Of a stretch of 64,000 bases of DNA, positions 44,389 to 54,739 are shown in pieces. Position numbers and translations under genes: made by a program. The stretch lies in contig JASDFA010000001.1 of the NCBI GenBank assembly GCA_035772735.1, forward strand, positions 86,763,501-86,827,500, given 5' to 3'. A model generated the notes under the pieces. The model was not told where the DNA came from and did not search any database. It worked only from the letters and a program-made list of their open reading frames with translations. This stretch comes from Datura wrightii (taxonomy: Eukaryota; Streptophyta; Magnoliopsida; Solanales; Solanaceae). The number at the start of each line of letters is the position of its first letter. Position 1 is the first letter of the stretch.

Positions 44389-44845
44389 ATCACGTAGGAC
44401 TTAATGGGGTGTAATGTAAGCTAAGAAAATATTAAATACTGCTAACCAATAATAGCAACCAGCTTCCTTAGGCGCTTTTCAATACATCCCACCTTTATTA
44501 CGGTCATCGACTACATTTCCCTTAAGACGGTCGTCATCCATCCATCATAGGGAACATTCGCTATCTATGACGTCAGTTCAATGGGACTATTCTCGGTAAA
44601 AGCACCAAAAGCAAAAGTTGAGAAACCCAACATAAAAAAAATTTTAACAAAAAATTTGATAGAAAAAGATAAAAATATAATTTGAAAAATATTTACACAA
44701 AAATATTTACACAACACAACACAACAACAGCTTAACATTCATTACAACACCACATTAACTACAGAACACTAAACACAGAGTCAAAAGGTCACATTTAGCA
44801 CAAGCACAACAAGTAAAAACAAAACATGAACAAAGCAGCTGGCAC
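44389..44845 (-). other. Element C 3' non-coding region, proximal part
   Basis: The continuation of 33974-34397 after the D insertion. It contains the block 44508-44606 that is conserved with 37247-37345 of D. There is no coding content. Confidence 0.75.
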
Positions 44846-46158
44846 CTAACTACTCCCACCCCACACTTTAACCGAACACTGTCCCCAGTGTTCACAGAAT
44901 TTCAAAATATCACAAAGTTTGGGTGGTGAAACTCCATGATCAACCAAAGTATTGAACTTCTTCATCAGATGATAGTGCTTCATCTCCCATATCAGATCGC
45001 CCCCGCCGTCCTCGTCTGACTCAACATCTGAGTCCTCCCAGCGTGTCTCCTCATCGGTAGGGACATCATCATCCACGGGCTCCATAAATAAGGACCCCAC
45101 TCTGCATAAAGCCCGGGCATTCTCGTTGAATGGGTAGTCCAACTCGAGCTGCCAAAGCTCATCCTCCGTTGTCGGCCTCCTGCCGATGCGCAGCTGCAAC
45201 ATCTGCATCCCGTACATGCGGGCCATGTACTGATCATCCCGAGCATGTCGCTCAGCTAGTGTGAGCACCAGCCCAAAAGTAGTGTCAGGTGCCTTGGTTT
45301 TGGTGACATCCAAGGCACACCTGTCGATCTGTGGGATGTAATCTAAGGCCTCTTACTCAATATCGTGGCCCCTCAGGAACGTGGTAAGCAGACCACTGAA
45401 CCTGTATCTATGCCCTAATGCAGTCGGGCTCTCTTCATGGCGGAGATGATCACCGCCCCCACATCGATTTCCAGCCCCTTCATCAGGGCATACGCTAGAG
45501 AAACTCTATCCCGGGTGACATCTGTCCTGTGCACCCCCAGGATCAGGCAGGAACACACAATCTTCAACCAAATCCGAGCTTCCCAGTTCATCTGATAGTA
45601 GGGAAATGTCTGATGGTAGCCCCTCTCCTTGTGCCTACCCCACCTGGTTGTCGATCGGACTCCACATAAGGTGCATCTGATGTCCGCATAGGGTGGAGTG
45701 ATGCTCAGCTGACGGAGGACATGAGTGTCTGTGTCCCGCGCCCCCAAGATTGCATTCAAGTGATGGGGCTCAAAAGTGACAACCTGCCCTCTGATTTTGA
45801 TGGTGTGGCTGCATAAGGTCGGGTTCCAATTTGCATAGAACTCCCGAATAAGATGAATATTGCACTCCCTGGGTTCTTCGAAAATAAAGTTTAGCCCAGC
45901 GGTGTCAATCCGTTGTACAATCCGTGGGAATTCCTGTGCCAGCGATTCCCGTGCTATCTTCTCTTCCGGGAAGTATTTGGTTTCTTTATGTTTAGCATAC
46001 CACTTTTACCCTTCATCACTCACCCATCTAGTTCCGTATTGTCTGCGTTGACCTCTAGGAACCGCCGGTGCTGCAGGAACTGCTGTTCCCAATCTTAACC
46101 TTTTTCTGTTGGCACCCAATGTGGATGCGCCCTTGCCCTTGTCTTGTTGGCCTGACAT
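44846..46158 (-). pseudogene. Element C env-position ORF, plant transposon protein
   Basis: It starts at ATG 46158 (MSGQQDKGKGAST) and follows the D ORF throughout: YGTRWVSDEG near codon 45, LIREFYANWNP, ARIWLKIVCSCL, a YALMKGLEIDVGAVIIS segment, then DDQYMARMYGMQMLQLRIG and an acidic tail. Lesions are a TAA after SDEG (Lys codon in D), a 1-bp loss near 45415 that changes frame, a TAA near 45355, and rearranged codons in the tail. Two hairpin and polypurine-like signals follow at 44857-44893. Conservation across two diverged elements argues for past selection on the protein. Confidence 0.8.
44857..44893 (-). other. Polypurine-tract-like copy with hairpin after the C ORF
   Basis: CCACCCCACACTTTA (44857-44870) is followed by the hairpin GAACACTGTCCCCAGTGTTC (44874-44893). 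The loop differs by one base from D while the 7-bp stem is unchanged. It overlaps the last codons of the ORF. Confidence 0.65.
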
Positions 46159-47128
46159 TGTTCCTGTACATTCAAACATACAGTCCCAATGTTATACAAG
46201 TCATAATTAGCTACAACTAAGGTTGGGTTTAATTGGATCACTCCATACTTAGTCTTTAGCCGCAATCAACACAATTTGACAAGACATTCATGATGTTGCT
46301 ATTCTTAGCATTCAACAGGCTTAGTGCATTCATATAAGTCGATGGAACCATTACTATGTACTACTCAGACTTCGTACAATGAACACAAATTTCTCCATCG
46401 ATTCACTTACATCATCATAGCACTTAGATATTTTTCAACAACCTATGTAATTCTCCAATTGCATTCTCCCAAAAATCCCTCCTCTAATTTAGCATATTCA
46501 ACCTTAATCACAATACATTTCACTTCACCCAATGTTCACAACCCAATTCATCATCATTTCAAAGCATTTAATCTTCTTCCTATTCGATCCTCAACCCTAC
46601 CTATCAATTTCGCAAGAATTTCAACAAAACATGCAATCATTGAGTTCATATACTCACAATGATACTATGAACATCATTCAATCATAACTCAAGCAAATTC
46701 AAGCTTATTTTTCACTTAGGGCAAGGTTTAATCACCAAACATGTTCAAGAATCAAAAATTTGCACAAAAATAAAGAAAAATTCAGGAACATACCTTTACT
46801 TTGATGAAATCGAAGAAAACTCAAAAATTTGATCCCTAGGTCTGTGTCACGTTGGGAGAGAAGGGGATTTTGGGTGTGGGTCACGGAGGGAATGAAAAAG
46901 TAGGAAGAAAATGAAGGATTTTAGGGTTTAAAAGGGGTTTTTCGCGTGGGTTACCCGGTGACCCGAGGTGACCCGACGCGAAATGGCCCTCAACGTGTCA
47001 CGGAGGGTAACGTGGAGCACTGCTTCCTTGACATGGAGCCCTCGCGCAGGCATTCTAGATTTTTTTTAAATCTGAAATAAGCCTCAACGTGTCACGGAGG
47101 GTAACGCAGAGGCCCTCCTCCGTGACAC
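46159..47128 (-). promoter_or_regulatory. Putative internal promoter and leader of element C
   Basis: The palindrome array lies at 46987-47128: GTGTCACGGAGG at 47089-47100 with CCTCCGTGACAC at 47117-47128, perfect arms; and GTGTCACGGAGG at 46995-47006 with a decayed partner at about 47020-47035. GGGTTAC/GGTGACC repeats follow near 46947-46975, then a weak TATA-like CCCCTTTTAAACCC (46924-46937). About 765 bp of leader without an ORF leads to ATG 46158. The layout is the same as in D. Confidence 0.55.
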
Positions 47129-47365
47129 AGAGCCATCGCGCAGGCTCACTGTAATGTGCCAATTTTATTTTCTCACCTCGATTTTTTTCCTTTGCGTTTT
47201 TTTTGTATTCTTGCCCTCCGTTCCACCTGAAAATATTTTCACCACAAGAATTTGGTTAGAAATCATAGGTTTCAATGCAAAAAAAAATTATTTTTCTTTT
47301 TCTTTGTTTTTCTATTTTTTTTCTCTTTTTTCTTAAAATAATTCTACTCTTCTATTACACACATT

Positions 47366-47383
47366 CACGGGTTGCCTCCCGTG
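47366..47383 (-). other. Conserved post-integrase hairpin in C (loop AGGCAA)
   Basis: CACGGGTTGCCTCCCGTG, identical to D, lies about 50 bp after the end of integrase and is followed by CAGCGCC. Confidence 0.78.
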
Positions 47384-47429
47384 CAGCGCCTTTATTTACC
47401 GTCATGGCTCGGCGCCATTCATGCTCAAT

Positions 47430-48790
47430 TATCCTCTAGAGTGATGGACGTCTTCTCTCGAATAACGTCCTCACCCCAATAATGCTTACATCGTTGCCCA
47501 TTCACCAAAAATGTGGCACTTCTATCTTCTTGCCACAACTCCACTGCTCCGTGTGGGGTCATTCTCACGACTTCAAACGGCCCTGATCATTTGGACCGCA
47601 ATTTACCTGGAAAAAGCTTTAGTCTTGAATTAAATAACAACACTTTCTGCCCTAACTCAAAGATCCGATGCACCATATGCCTATCGTGCCACCTCTTCGT
47701 TTTCTCCTTGTAGAATTTGGCACTTTCATAAGCATGCCATTGAAACTCATCAAGTTCGCTGAGTTGCATCAGCCTCTTCTTCCCTGCTAGCTCCGGATCC
47801 ATGTTTAGCTTTCTCACAGCCCAAAAAGCTCGATGTTCCAGCTCCACAAGCAGATGACATGCCTTTCCATAGACCAATCTGTACGGAGAAGTCCCAATGG
47901 GTGTCTTGTACATAGTTCTATAAGCCCACAATGCATCATCGAGTTTGCTTGACCAATCAATTCGTTGTGCATTCACTGTCTTCTGTAGAATCTAATTTAT
48001 CTCTCTGTTCGACACCTCCACTTGCCCACTAGTTTGGGGGTGATACGTTGTTGCTACCTTGTGTCACACCCCATACTTAGCTAGAAAATTCTTGAAACTC
48101 GCATTCACAAAATAAGCCCCTCCATCACTGATAATAGCTCGGGGTGTCCCGAACCTGGTGAAAATATGCTTTTTCACAAATTTTGTCACCACCTTGTTTT
48201 CATTTCTGGGGCAAGTTGTTGCCTCGACCCACTTAGATACATAATCAACGGCTACGAAGATGTTACGATTACCAAATGACGGTGGGAAAGGGCCCATGAA
48301 ATCTATTCCCGATACATCAAAGATCTCCACTTCTACTATTTGCTGCAATGGAATCTCCTATCTTCTACCAATTGTGCCTGTTCTTTGACATCTATCACAC
48401 ATTTTTACATATGCCATAAAGTCTCTAAACAGTGTAGGCCAAAAGAAACCTGACTATACCACCTTGTGAGTTGTCCGCTCACCTCCGTGGTGCCCTCCAT
48501 ACAATGATGAGTGACAACTCCTGCAATCTGGCTCTCTGGAATGCATCTTCTCATCACCTGATCCGGTCCCTGCTTAAACAGATACGGCTCATCCCACATG
48601 TAATACCTGCAATCATGTCTCAACTTCTTTCTTTGCAGAGTCGTAGCCTCCGATGGGTAGACTCCACTTACCAGCAAATTCACAACGTCTGCATACCAAG
48701 GGATTTCACCTTCCCTTATTGCCAAGAGCTGCTCATCCGAGAACTCTTCTTTGATGTTGTCACCTTCCTTCACATGCAACCGACTTTCCA
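47430..48790 (-). pseudogene. Element C integrase
   Basis: Visible in order are an HHCC zinc region (HH in VVTHHCMEG near 48520, CDRCQRTGTIG near 48395-48360), the catalytic core with D in GIDFMGPFPPSFGN (near 48305), D in AIISDGGAYFVN (near 48120) and E in HPQTSGQVEVSN (near 48030), then a C-terminal part (47976-47587) with W-A-YRTMYKTPIGTSPY and LFPGKLRSK, ending in LVNGQR near 47500. All three catalytic acids remain. TGA stops after FLAKYGV (48063) and after KLRSK (47586) fit CGA-to-TGA and TGG-to-TGA changes. There are also frame breaks near 48405-48350. Confidence 0.87.
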
Positions 48791-49300
48791 ATCGCGATAG
48801 GTGATCTGCCACTTGATTCTATCTCCCCTTTCTGTCCCGAATGTCTAGGTCAAACTCTTGTAGCAACAATATCCATTTGATTAGTCTGGGCTTTGCATCT
48901 TTCTTGTTAACCAGATATTGAATTGCTGCATGATCGATATACACCACTACTTTAGAAACCACCATGTAGGACATGAATTTATCAAACGCGAACATTAATG
49001 CTAGCATCTCCTTTTCCGTGACTATATAATTGACTTGGGCTGCGTCAAGTGTTTTTCTTGCATAATGAATGGAATGAAAAATTCTATTCCTCTGCTACCC
49101 CAATACAGCTCCTACAGCCACGTCACTTGCATCATACATTAATTCAAATGGTTGCTCCCAATCTGGAGAAATAAGAATAGGTGCTTCTACCAGCTTCTGT
49201 TTCAACTCCTCAAATGCTTTAACACAATCTTCGTCAAACTCAAACTTCACCTCTTTTTCTAGCAACCGGCATATCGGTCTAGAAATTTTAGAGAAGTTCT
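48791..49300 (-). pseudogene. Element C RNase H
   Basis: Motifs in order: LMYDASDVAVGAVLG (first Asp, near 49130), VTEKEMLALMFAFDKF (Glu, near 49015), VVYIDHAAIQYL (second Asp, near 48940) and NQVADHLSRLES (last Asp, near 48805). The four acidic positions are kept. Stops occur after AVLG and after DRKGR. It lies between the RT thumb and the integrase zinc region, as in all Ty3-type polyproteins. Confidence 0.85.
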
Positions 49301-50215
49301 TTATGAACCGTCTGTAGAACCCTGCATGTCAGAGAAAATTGTGAACACCCTTCACTGACACTGGTGGTGGTAGCTTTTCGATCACTTTGATCTTTGCACG
49401 ATCGACTTCCAACCCCTTGCATGGCACCTTATGGCCAAGGACGATACCCTCCTTGACTAAAAGATGACATTTCTCCTAGTTGAGTACAAGGTTTGAGTCT
49501 TCACATCGAGCTAGCACCCTGTCAAGATTCTGCAAAGATGTAGCAAACGAATTACCGAAAACAGAAAAATCATCCATAAATACCTCGATAAAAGCTTCTA
49601 CCATATCATGAAAGATCACTATCATGGATCTCTGGAATGTGGCGGGTGCATTGCATAGACCAAATGGCATCCGCCTGAAAGCATATGTCCCATAAGGACA
49701 AGTAAAAGTGGTCTTCTCCTGGTCCTCCGGTACTATGGTTATTTGGTTATAGCCAGAATATCGATCAAGGAAACAATATTATTCTTTCCCTGCCAACCTG
49801 TCCAATATCTAATCAACAAATGGGATAGGATAATGATCTTTCCTTGTGGCCTCATTGAGCTTTCTGTAGTCCATGCAAATTCGCCAGCCTGTGATTGTGC
49901 ATGTAGGAATAAGCTCATTCTTCATGTTGGTGACACGGTCATCCCTCCTTTCTTTGGGACACACTCAACGGGACTGACCCATTCACTGTCTGAAATGGGA
50001 TAGACCACACCTGCATCAAACCACTTGATCACTTCCTTCCTAACTACATCCTTCATCACCGGATTCAACCTCCGCTGATGTTGTACAACTGGCTTTGCTC
50101 CTTCTTCCATAAAAATCTTGTGTGTGCAAAAAGCTGGATTGATTCCCCTACGTTCTAACATTTGCCACCCCATTGCTTTCTTCCCCCTCCTGAGGACCAC
50201 CAATGCATCGTTCAC
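49301..50215 (-). pseudogene. Element C reverse transcriptase
   Basis: The N-terminal fingers are open at 50215-49922 (KPVVQHQRRLNPVMKDVVRK, then SPVECVPKKGG). The palm follows with MDYRKLN-like and PFGLCNAPATFQRS segments, and the active site FMDDFSVFG near 49580. The thumb carries LNWEKCHLLVKEGIVLGHK. Interruptions are a frame break near 49920, a TAG in the FVD-ILDRL segment (near 49810), and a TGA near 49330 in the connection. It is Athila-like in order and motifs. This is the only complete set of RT motifs for the Athila lineage in the window. Confidence 0.86.
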
Positions 50216-50481
50216 CTATGCCTCTATCACTTCCGCGGAGATGATGACTGGCAAGGTGTCATCTTCCCCCAAAAATACATACTTCAGATGTGGAGGCAAT
50301 GTCTTCAACTCCAATTTTGGTGCTTTCTCAATTGATGGTTTTGGTCTTGCTTCCTGGGAAACCATTTTGGTTTGTTCAACATCTGCACCATCTCATATGT
50401 AGCCCTGTCTCCGAAATGATCGGAGCCCATCAAATCTCTCTCCAATGGATCCTGAGAATTAACAATCTGAAGAATTGCTTC

Positions 50482-51057
50482 CTAATTTAGCAAATTGATT
50501 GCTGATAGCTCCTCATAAATGGCCGGTAGCTTCACAGCCTTATAAACATCAAACACCTCAACTTTATCATGCGCTTGCATGGTTAGATGCCCCGCAGCCA
50601 CATCAACCAGTGCTCGCCCAGTTGCCAAGAAAGGACGTTCCAAAATAAATGGGACTTCTGCATCCAGCTCGAAATCCAAGATAATAAAATCCACCGGGAA
50701 AATAAGGGAGCCCACTTGCACTAGCACATCCTCCACAATACCATCTGGTCTAGCCAAAGAACGGTCAGCTAGCTGCAAGATCATAGTAGTTGGTCTAGGG
50801 CTGCCCAGCCCCAACTTCTTGAACACCGAAGTCGGCATCAAGTTTATGCTTGCTCCCAAATCACATAATCCGCGAGCTCAAATACTTTGCTCGATTGTGA
50901 TCTGAATGGTAAAGCTCCCAGGATCCTTGAGCTTTGTCGGCAACCTATTCTGTATCCGGGAAGTGCACTCCTCCGTAAGCGCCACCGTAGCATACTCCAT
51001 CAATCTGCTTTTGTTTGCTACAATGTCCTTGATATACTGTGCATATTTCGGCACTCC
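50482..51057 (-). pseudogene. Element C protease
   Basis: A segment with GASINLMPTSVFKKLGLGSP right after the Asp of the active site (near 50860), then LQLADRSLARPDGIVEDVLV, PVDFIILDFELDAEVPFIL and HDKVEVFDVYKAVKLPAIYEE, ending at 50482. A TGA at about 50879 (CGA in D) separates it from Gag. This copy shows that the TAA in the D protease replaces a Glu codon. The next 265 bp to RT (50481-50216) encodes a spacer region with stops. Confidence 0.84.
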
Positions 51058-52704
51058 CTACAAAACATCAACCAAAGGTAAATTAATGTGTACTTGTTTC
51101 AGCACCTCCATGAACTTCTTAAAGCAAGCTTCTTCCTTATGCTTCTTTAATCTTTGAGGGAACGGGGGTGGTGGTCTTTCTGCCTCAGCTGCCTTTTCCT
51201 TCCCCCCCCCCCCCTCATCATCATGTTCCCCATCTGTTTCCACTACCTCCAGATTGCTGAGGTGGTCTTTCTGGTTCCACCTCCTTAAGTTGTAGTTCAC
51301 TTCTTGTGGTCACTGCATTGACTTGCTTAGGGTTTGGGTCAGTATCACTCGGTAGTCCTCCTCTAGGCCTGGTGTTTTGAGCTCCAGTTAACTGTCCAAA
51401 CTGGCACTACAACACCTTTGTAGCTAACTGCTGATTTTTCATGTCAGCCGCTAATTTTACATAATCAGCCTGCATTTGCGCTTGGTTAGCTATAATTGTT
51501 TTGAGCATGTCCTCAATGATGTTGGGTGGTGGAGGAGGTGCATTGTTTCCTCTGTATTGAGACTGAAAATTCTGATGCCCCCCTTGATTTCTCTACACGC
51601 CCTGATTCGAACTCTGTCCTTGATAGTTATTACTGCCCCAAGAGAAATTTGGATGATTCCTCCAATTTGAGTTGTAACTGTTACCATACTGATGATTATT
51701 ATTCCTATGGACGTTCCAAACAAAGTTCACTGAATCTGGATTTTCACTACAACACTCAGCTGAGTGTTCATTACTCCCACATACTTCACACCAAACCTGC
51801 TGAACTGCATTGACTGGGGCTTGTGCTTGATTCAAGCTCATACTGCTGAAGTGGGTGTTGAGTTGATTTTGCAACGCAGCTATCTGTGCAGCGATAGCTG
51901 TAAAACCATCCACCTAAAAGACTCTTTCCGCTTTCCTTGTTCCTGCTTGTGATGAGTCCGCATTCCATTCTGGATTTCCCTGTGAAATACGATTTAACAA
52001 AGTATAAAGCTCCTCATAAGTCTTTTCCAATGCCTGCCCCCCAGCTGCTGAGTCTAGCAAAATTTTTGTATGTGGTTCCAAACCCTCAATGAATGTATGC
52101 ACCAACACATCATTAGACTGGTGATGGTGAGGACAATCCCTTAACATTGATTTGAACCTCTCCCAAGCTTGATACAAATTCTCACCCTCTCTTTGTTAAA
52201 AACTTAGAATCTGACTTCTAAGTCTGGCTGTCTTCCCGGATGGAAAGAATCGTATGAAAACTTTCTTGCAAGATCATCCAAAGTAGTGATAGAATTAGGT
52301 GGTTCTGATTTTAACCACCTCTTTGCTTCCCCCAATAATGAGAATGGGAATAATGTAAGCCTCACATAGTCGGCTGATACTTTAGCGGAATGTAAGTGTC
52401 ACTTATCTCCAAAAGGTTTTGGAGATGTTGTTGTGGATGTTCATGAGGGAGACCTGTGAATTTCCCGCTGGTGTGCAACAACTGCACCATGTTCTGTTTA
52501 AGCTCAAACCTCCCTCCTGGCTCGTGGTCTGTGAATACTAGATGTAACATTGTTTGCATGTGGGATTTCCACTTTGCAAACCGGCCTTGTTTCCATCTCC
52601 TCGGGCACTAAAACTGCCCTCACAAGTGGTGGATTCTGTTTTGCCCCAGAATTGCCTGTCTTAGCAACTGCAGCTTCTTCTCTAGAGCTTCCCTTCTTTG
52701 GCAA
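51058..52704 (-). pseudogene. Element C gag
   Basis: It matches D gag throughout: N-terminal region 52704-52504 with a different ending, capsid 52177-51914 (RFKSMLRDCPHHHQSNDVLVH), a CX2CX4HX4C knuckle (CEVC...HSAEC, near 51795-51755), an Asn/Gly-rich stretch, and Pro-rich PPPPFPQRLKKHKEEACFKK (near 51170). A run of 13 C (51202-51214) sits in an acidic linker where the reading frame also changes. At least six frame changes or stops are present. The start is uncertain. Confidence 0.84.
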
Positions 52705-52867
52705 TGAAATTGTCTCTCCGGCTCTATAAATGAATCCACTAACCCCTTATCTCTTGCCAGCGTTCAGAAGAATTCAATATCTGCAAGAGAAAGGCTAAGA
52801 TCAAGTTGTCAACACTTATATAGAATTTGTAAACTAACACTAGGAAAATAAATTTACCAATTGCCAG

Positions 52868-52891
52868 TCCCCGACAACGGCGCCAAAAACT
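52868..52891 (-). other. Element C primer-binding site (tRNA-Asp type)
   Basis: Plus TCCCCGACAACGGCGCCA (52868-52885) is the complement of TGGCGCCGTTGTCGGGGA, one base from the tRNA-Asp-complementary sequence. The mismatch is at a different position from that in D. Confidence 0.9.
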
Positions 52892-54395
52892 TGTTCGGTG
52901 GAGAGAACTACACTCAAGTGCACGTGGTCGAACAAGTAGTAAAGTGGCTTATTTCAAGCCGAGTATCGATCCCACAGGAACTAAACTACGGTATTAATTA
53001 ACTTAGCATCAGTGAACTATATCTCTATGAATGCAGACAACCAAATAAATAATATTTTAAGAGTTAAAGTTTACTGCATAATGAAAATCTAGATCAAGAT
53101 ATGAATTTGAGTCTGAACAATAGCAATGAACAAGCTGAGGTTAAGACAAACATGCAGGGATGTAATTTATTAATTCAATTCAACAAATCTTCTCTTCGGT
53201 TGGTAGTCAGGAATTTATTGCCTATGAATTGGATCTTTTGACTCCTATACAATTTAAGAATCATGAGACCTTAATCTACATTTCTGTGATATAAGAATTT
53301 CATGCTCTAGCCATACATAACCGATTCCGTAATTGACTAATAAGACTTTCAGATATATTTATATTCTGAATGTAAATCAATTCTCAATTTTCTAATCTAA
53401 GAAAAGATCATATCCTACCAATTCACATCTGTCCAATTTATTTCCTTTTCAAAATCAAAATTGGATTTCTAGATATATGTTAACATTGGCCAAACATTAA
53501 TGCAGTAAAAACAAGAATTGATAGAACAACCATTGAAGAAAAGATGAAAACTGAAATGATCAACAATTACATTCCTCTACAATTTTTCTTAACCTCAGCA
53601 AGAAGTGAACTAGCGACTCATTTGTGGATTAAACATCTTCAAATAAGTAGAATTCATACAAACAATTGAGATTAAAGAGAAAGAGAAAGAGAAAGAACCC
53701 TAGAATTTTTGTCCTCTCAACTGCCTGTAACCCACGTTCTTGCTCAACCAAGTCAGAATGTTTAAAATAAAACCTAAATGTTCTATTTATACTATTTGAG
53801 AATTTTTCCCGGAATAACAAGCAATGTGGCACGGAGTGTATCGCGGAGCACTCCCTCCGTGCCACGGGAGTATCACGGACCCTCACTAGAACTTGGCTCC
53901 CAGGTAAATGCACCTCAACATGGCACGTCTTGCATCACGAAGCCTTGCCTCCGTGCCACGGTGCTATCGCGCACCTTCACTGGAACTTGAGGTTCCAGGT
54001 AATTACACTCAACGTGACACGTAGTGCATAGCAGAGTACTACCTCTGTGTCACGGAGGTAATGCGAACCTCCACTGGAATTTGTCAGAATTAATTCATCC
54101 GAGGCAGAATGCCTCCGCGATGGCAGCGTGACACGGCTCCATCGCGGAGCCCTTATTTTTACTGCTTTCCCTTGTCAACTTCCACTCCTTGTTTCCAAGT
54201 CAATTCCCGCACTTCACCAACATATATATTAGCTTCAAAAATTTCCTTTTACCTACAAAGCAATACTAATCATGTTGGTTGGTATAAATTCACATTTAAT
54301 TAAGAATTACATGAGAATGTACATATAACGATAGATAAACAAGTAGAAATGAAGCATTTGAGTATCACTTAGGCATGCAATTCTACCCAAGATCA
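52892..54395 (-). repeat. Element C 5' LTR
   Basis: 1,504 bp from TGTTCGGTGG to CTACCCAAGATCA, followed by the duplication ATGTC (54396-54400). The palindrome array spans about 53825-54150, with GTGGCACGGAG near 53826 against CTCCGTGCCAC near 53855 and CCGCGATGG against CCATCGCGG near 54116-54148. The TATA-like box (AGTATAAATAGAAC on the minus strand) is near 53783-53796. Confidence 0.95.
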
Positions 54396-54739
54396 ATGTC
54401 CAAGGGTTATGTATACTATCTAGTTTGGGTTAAGGATTCTATGTTAGAGACCTCAACTCTTCAGTCAGCTCCTGTTGTATATGAGTATCTTAAGGTGTTC
54501 CCAGACGATGAATACCAAAGTCAATCTCCCACAGGTGTTCCCAAATGATCTTCCAGGAGTCCTTCCCGAGAGGGAGATTGACTTTGGTATTGATCTTCTC
54601 TGGATACGCAGACTATATCCATTCCTTATAAAATGGCTCCAATCGAGCTAAAGGACTTGCATGAATAGTTTAAAGATCTCTTAGATATGTGTTTTACTAG
54701 GCCTAGTAAGTCCTGATTAGGTGTTCCAGTTCTCTTTAT
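54396..54739 (+). pseudogene. Element B PR-RT linker and RT start, after the C insertion
   Basis: The continuation of the B reading frame: KGYVYYLVWVKD, then the linker with a partly duplicated CPNDLPGV-like segment, IPYKMAPIELKDLHE and RPSKS-LGVPVLF. These correspond to 6390-6100 of element A. It stops at 54739 before the RT palm, cut by the LTR of element E. TTTAT (54735-54739) should recur at the far end of E, outside the window. Confidence 0.82.

Larger units (their letters stand above)
32439..54395 (-). mobile_element. Athila-type element C (about 12.0 kb, carrying D)
   Basis: A complete minus-strand element flanked by ATGTC (32434-32438 and 54396-54400). In transcription order it has 5' LTR, tRNA-Asp-type primer site, gag, PR, RT, RNase H, IN, AGGCAA hairpin, internal palindrome array with TATA-like box, env-position ORF, polypurine tract and 3' LTR. 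Without the 9,986-bp element D and its 5-bp duplication it measures about 11,966 bp. The two LTRs clearly differ (about a dozen differences in the first 145 bp), and every gene is broken, so C is older than D, as the nesting requires. It is the only pol-bearing Athila-type element here. Confidence 0.93.
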
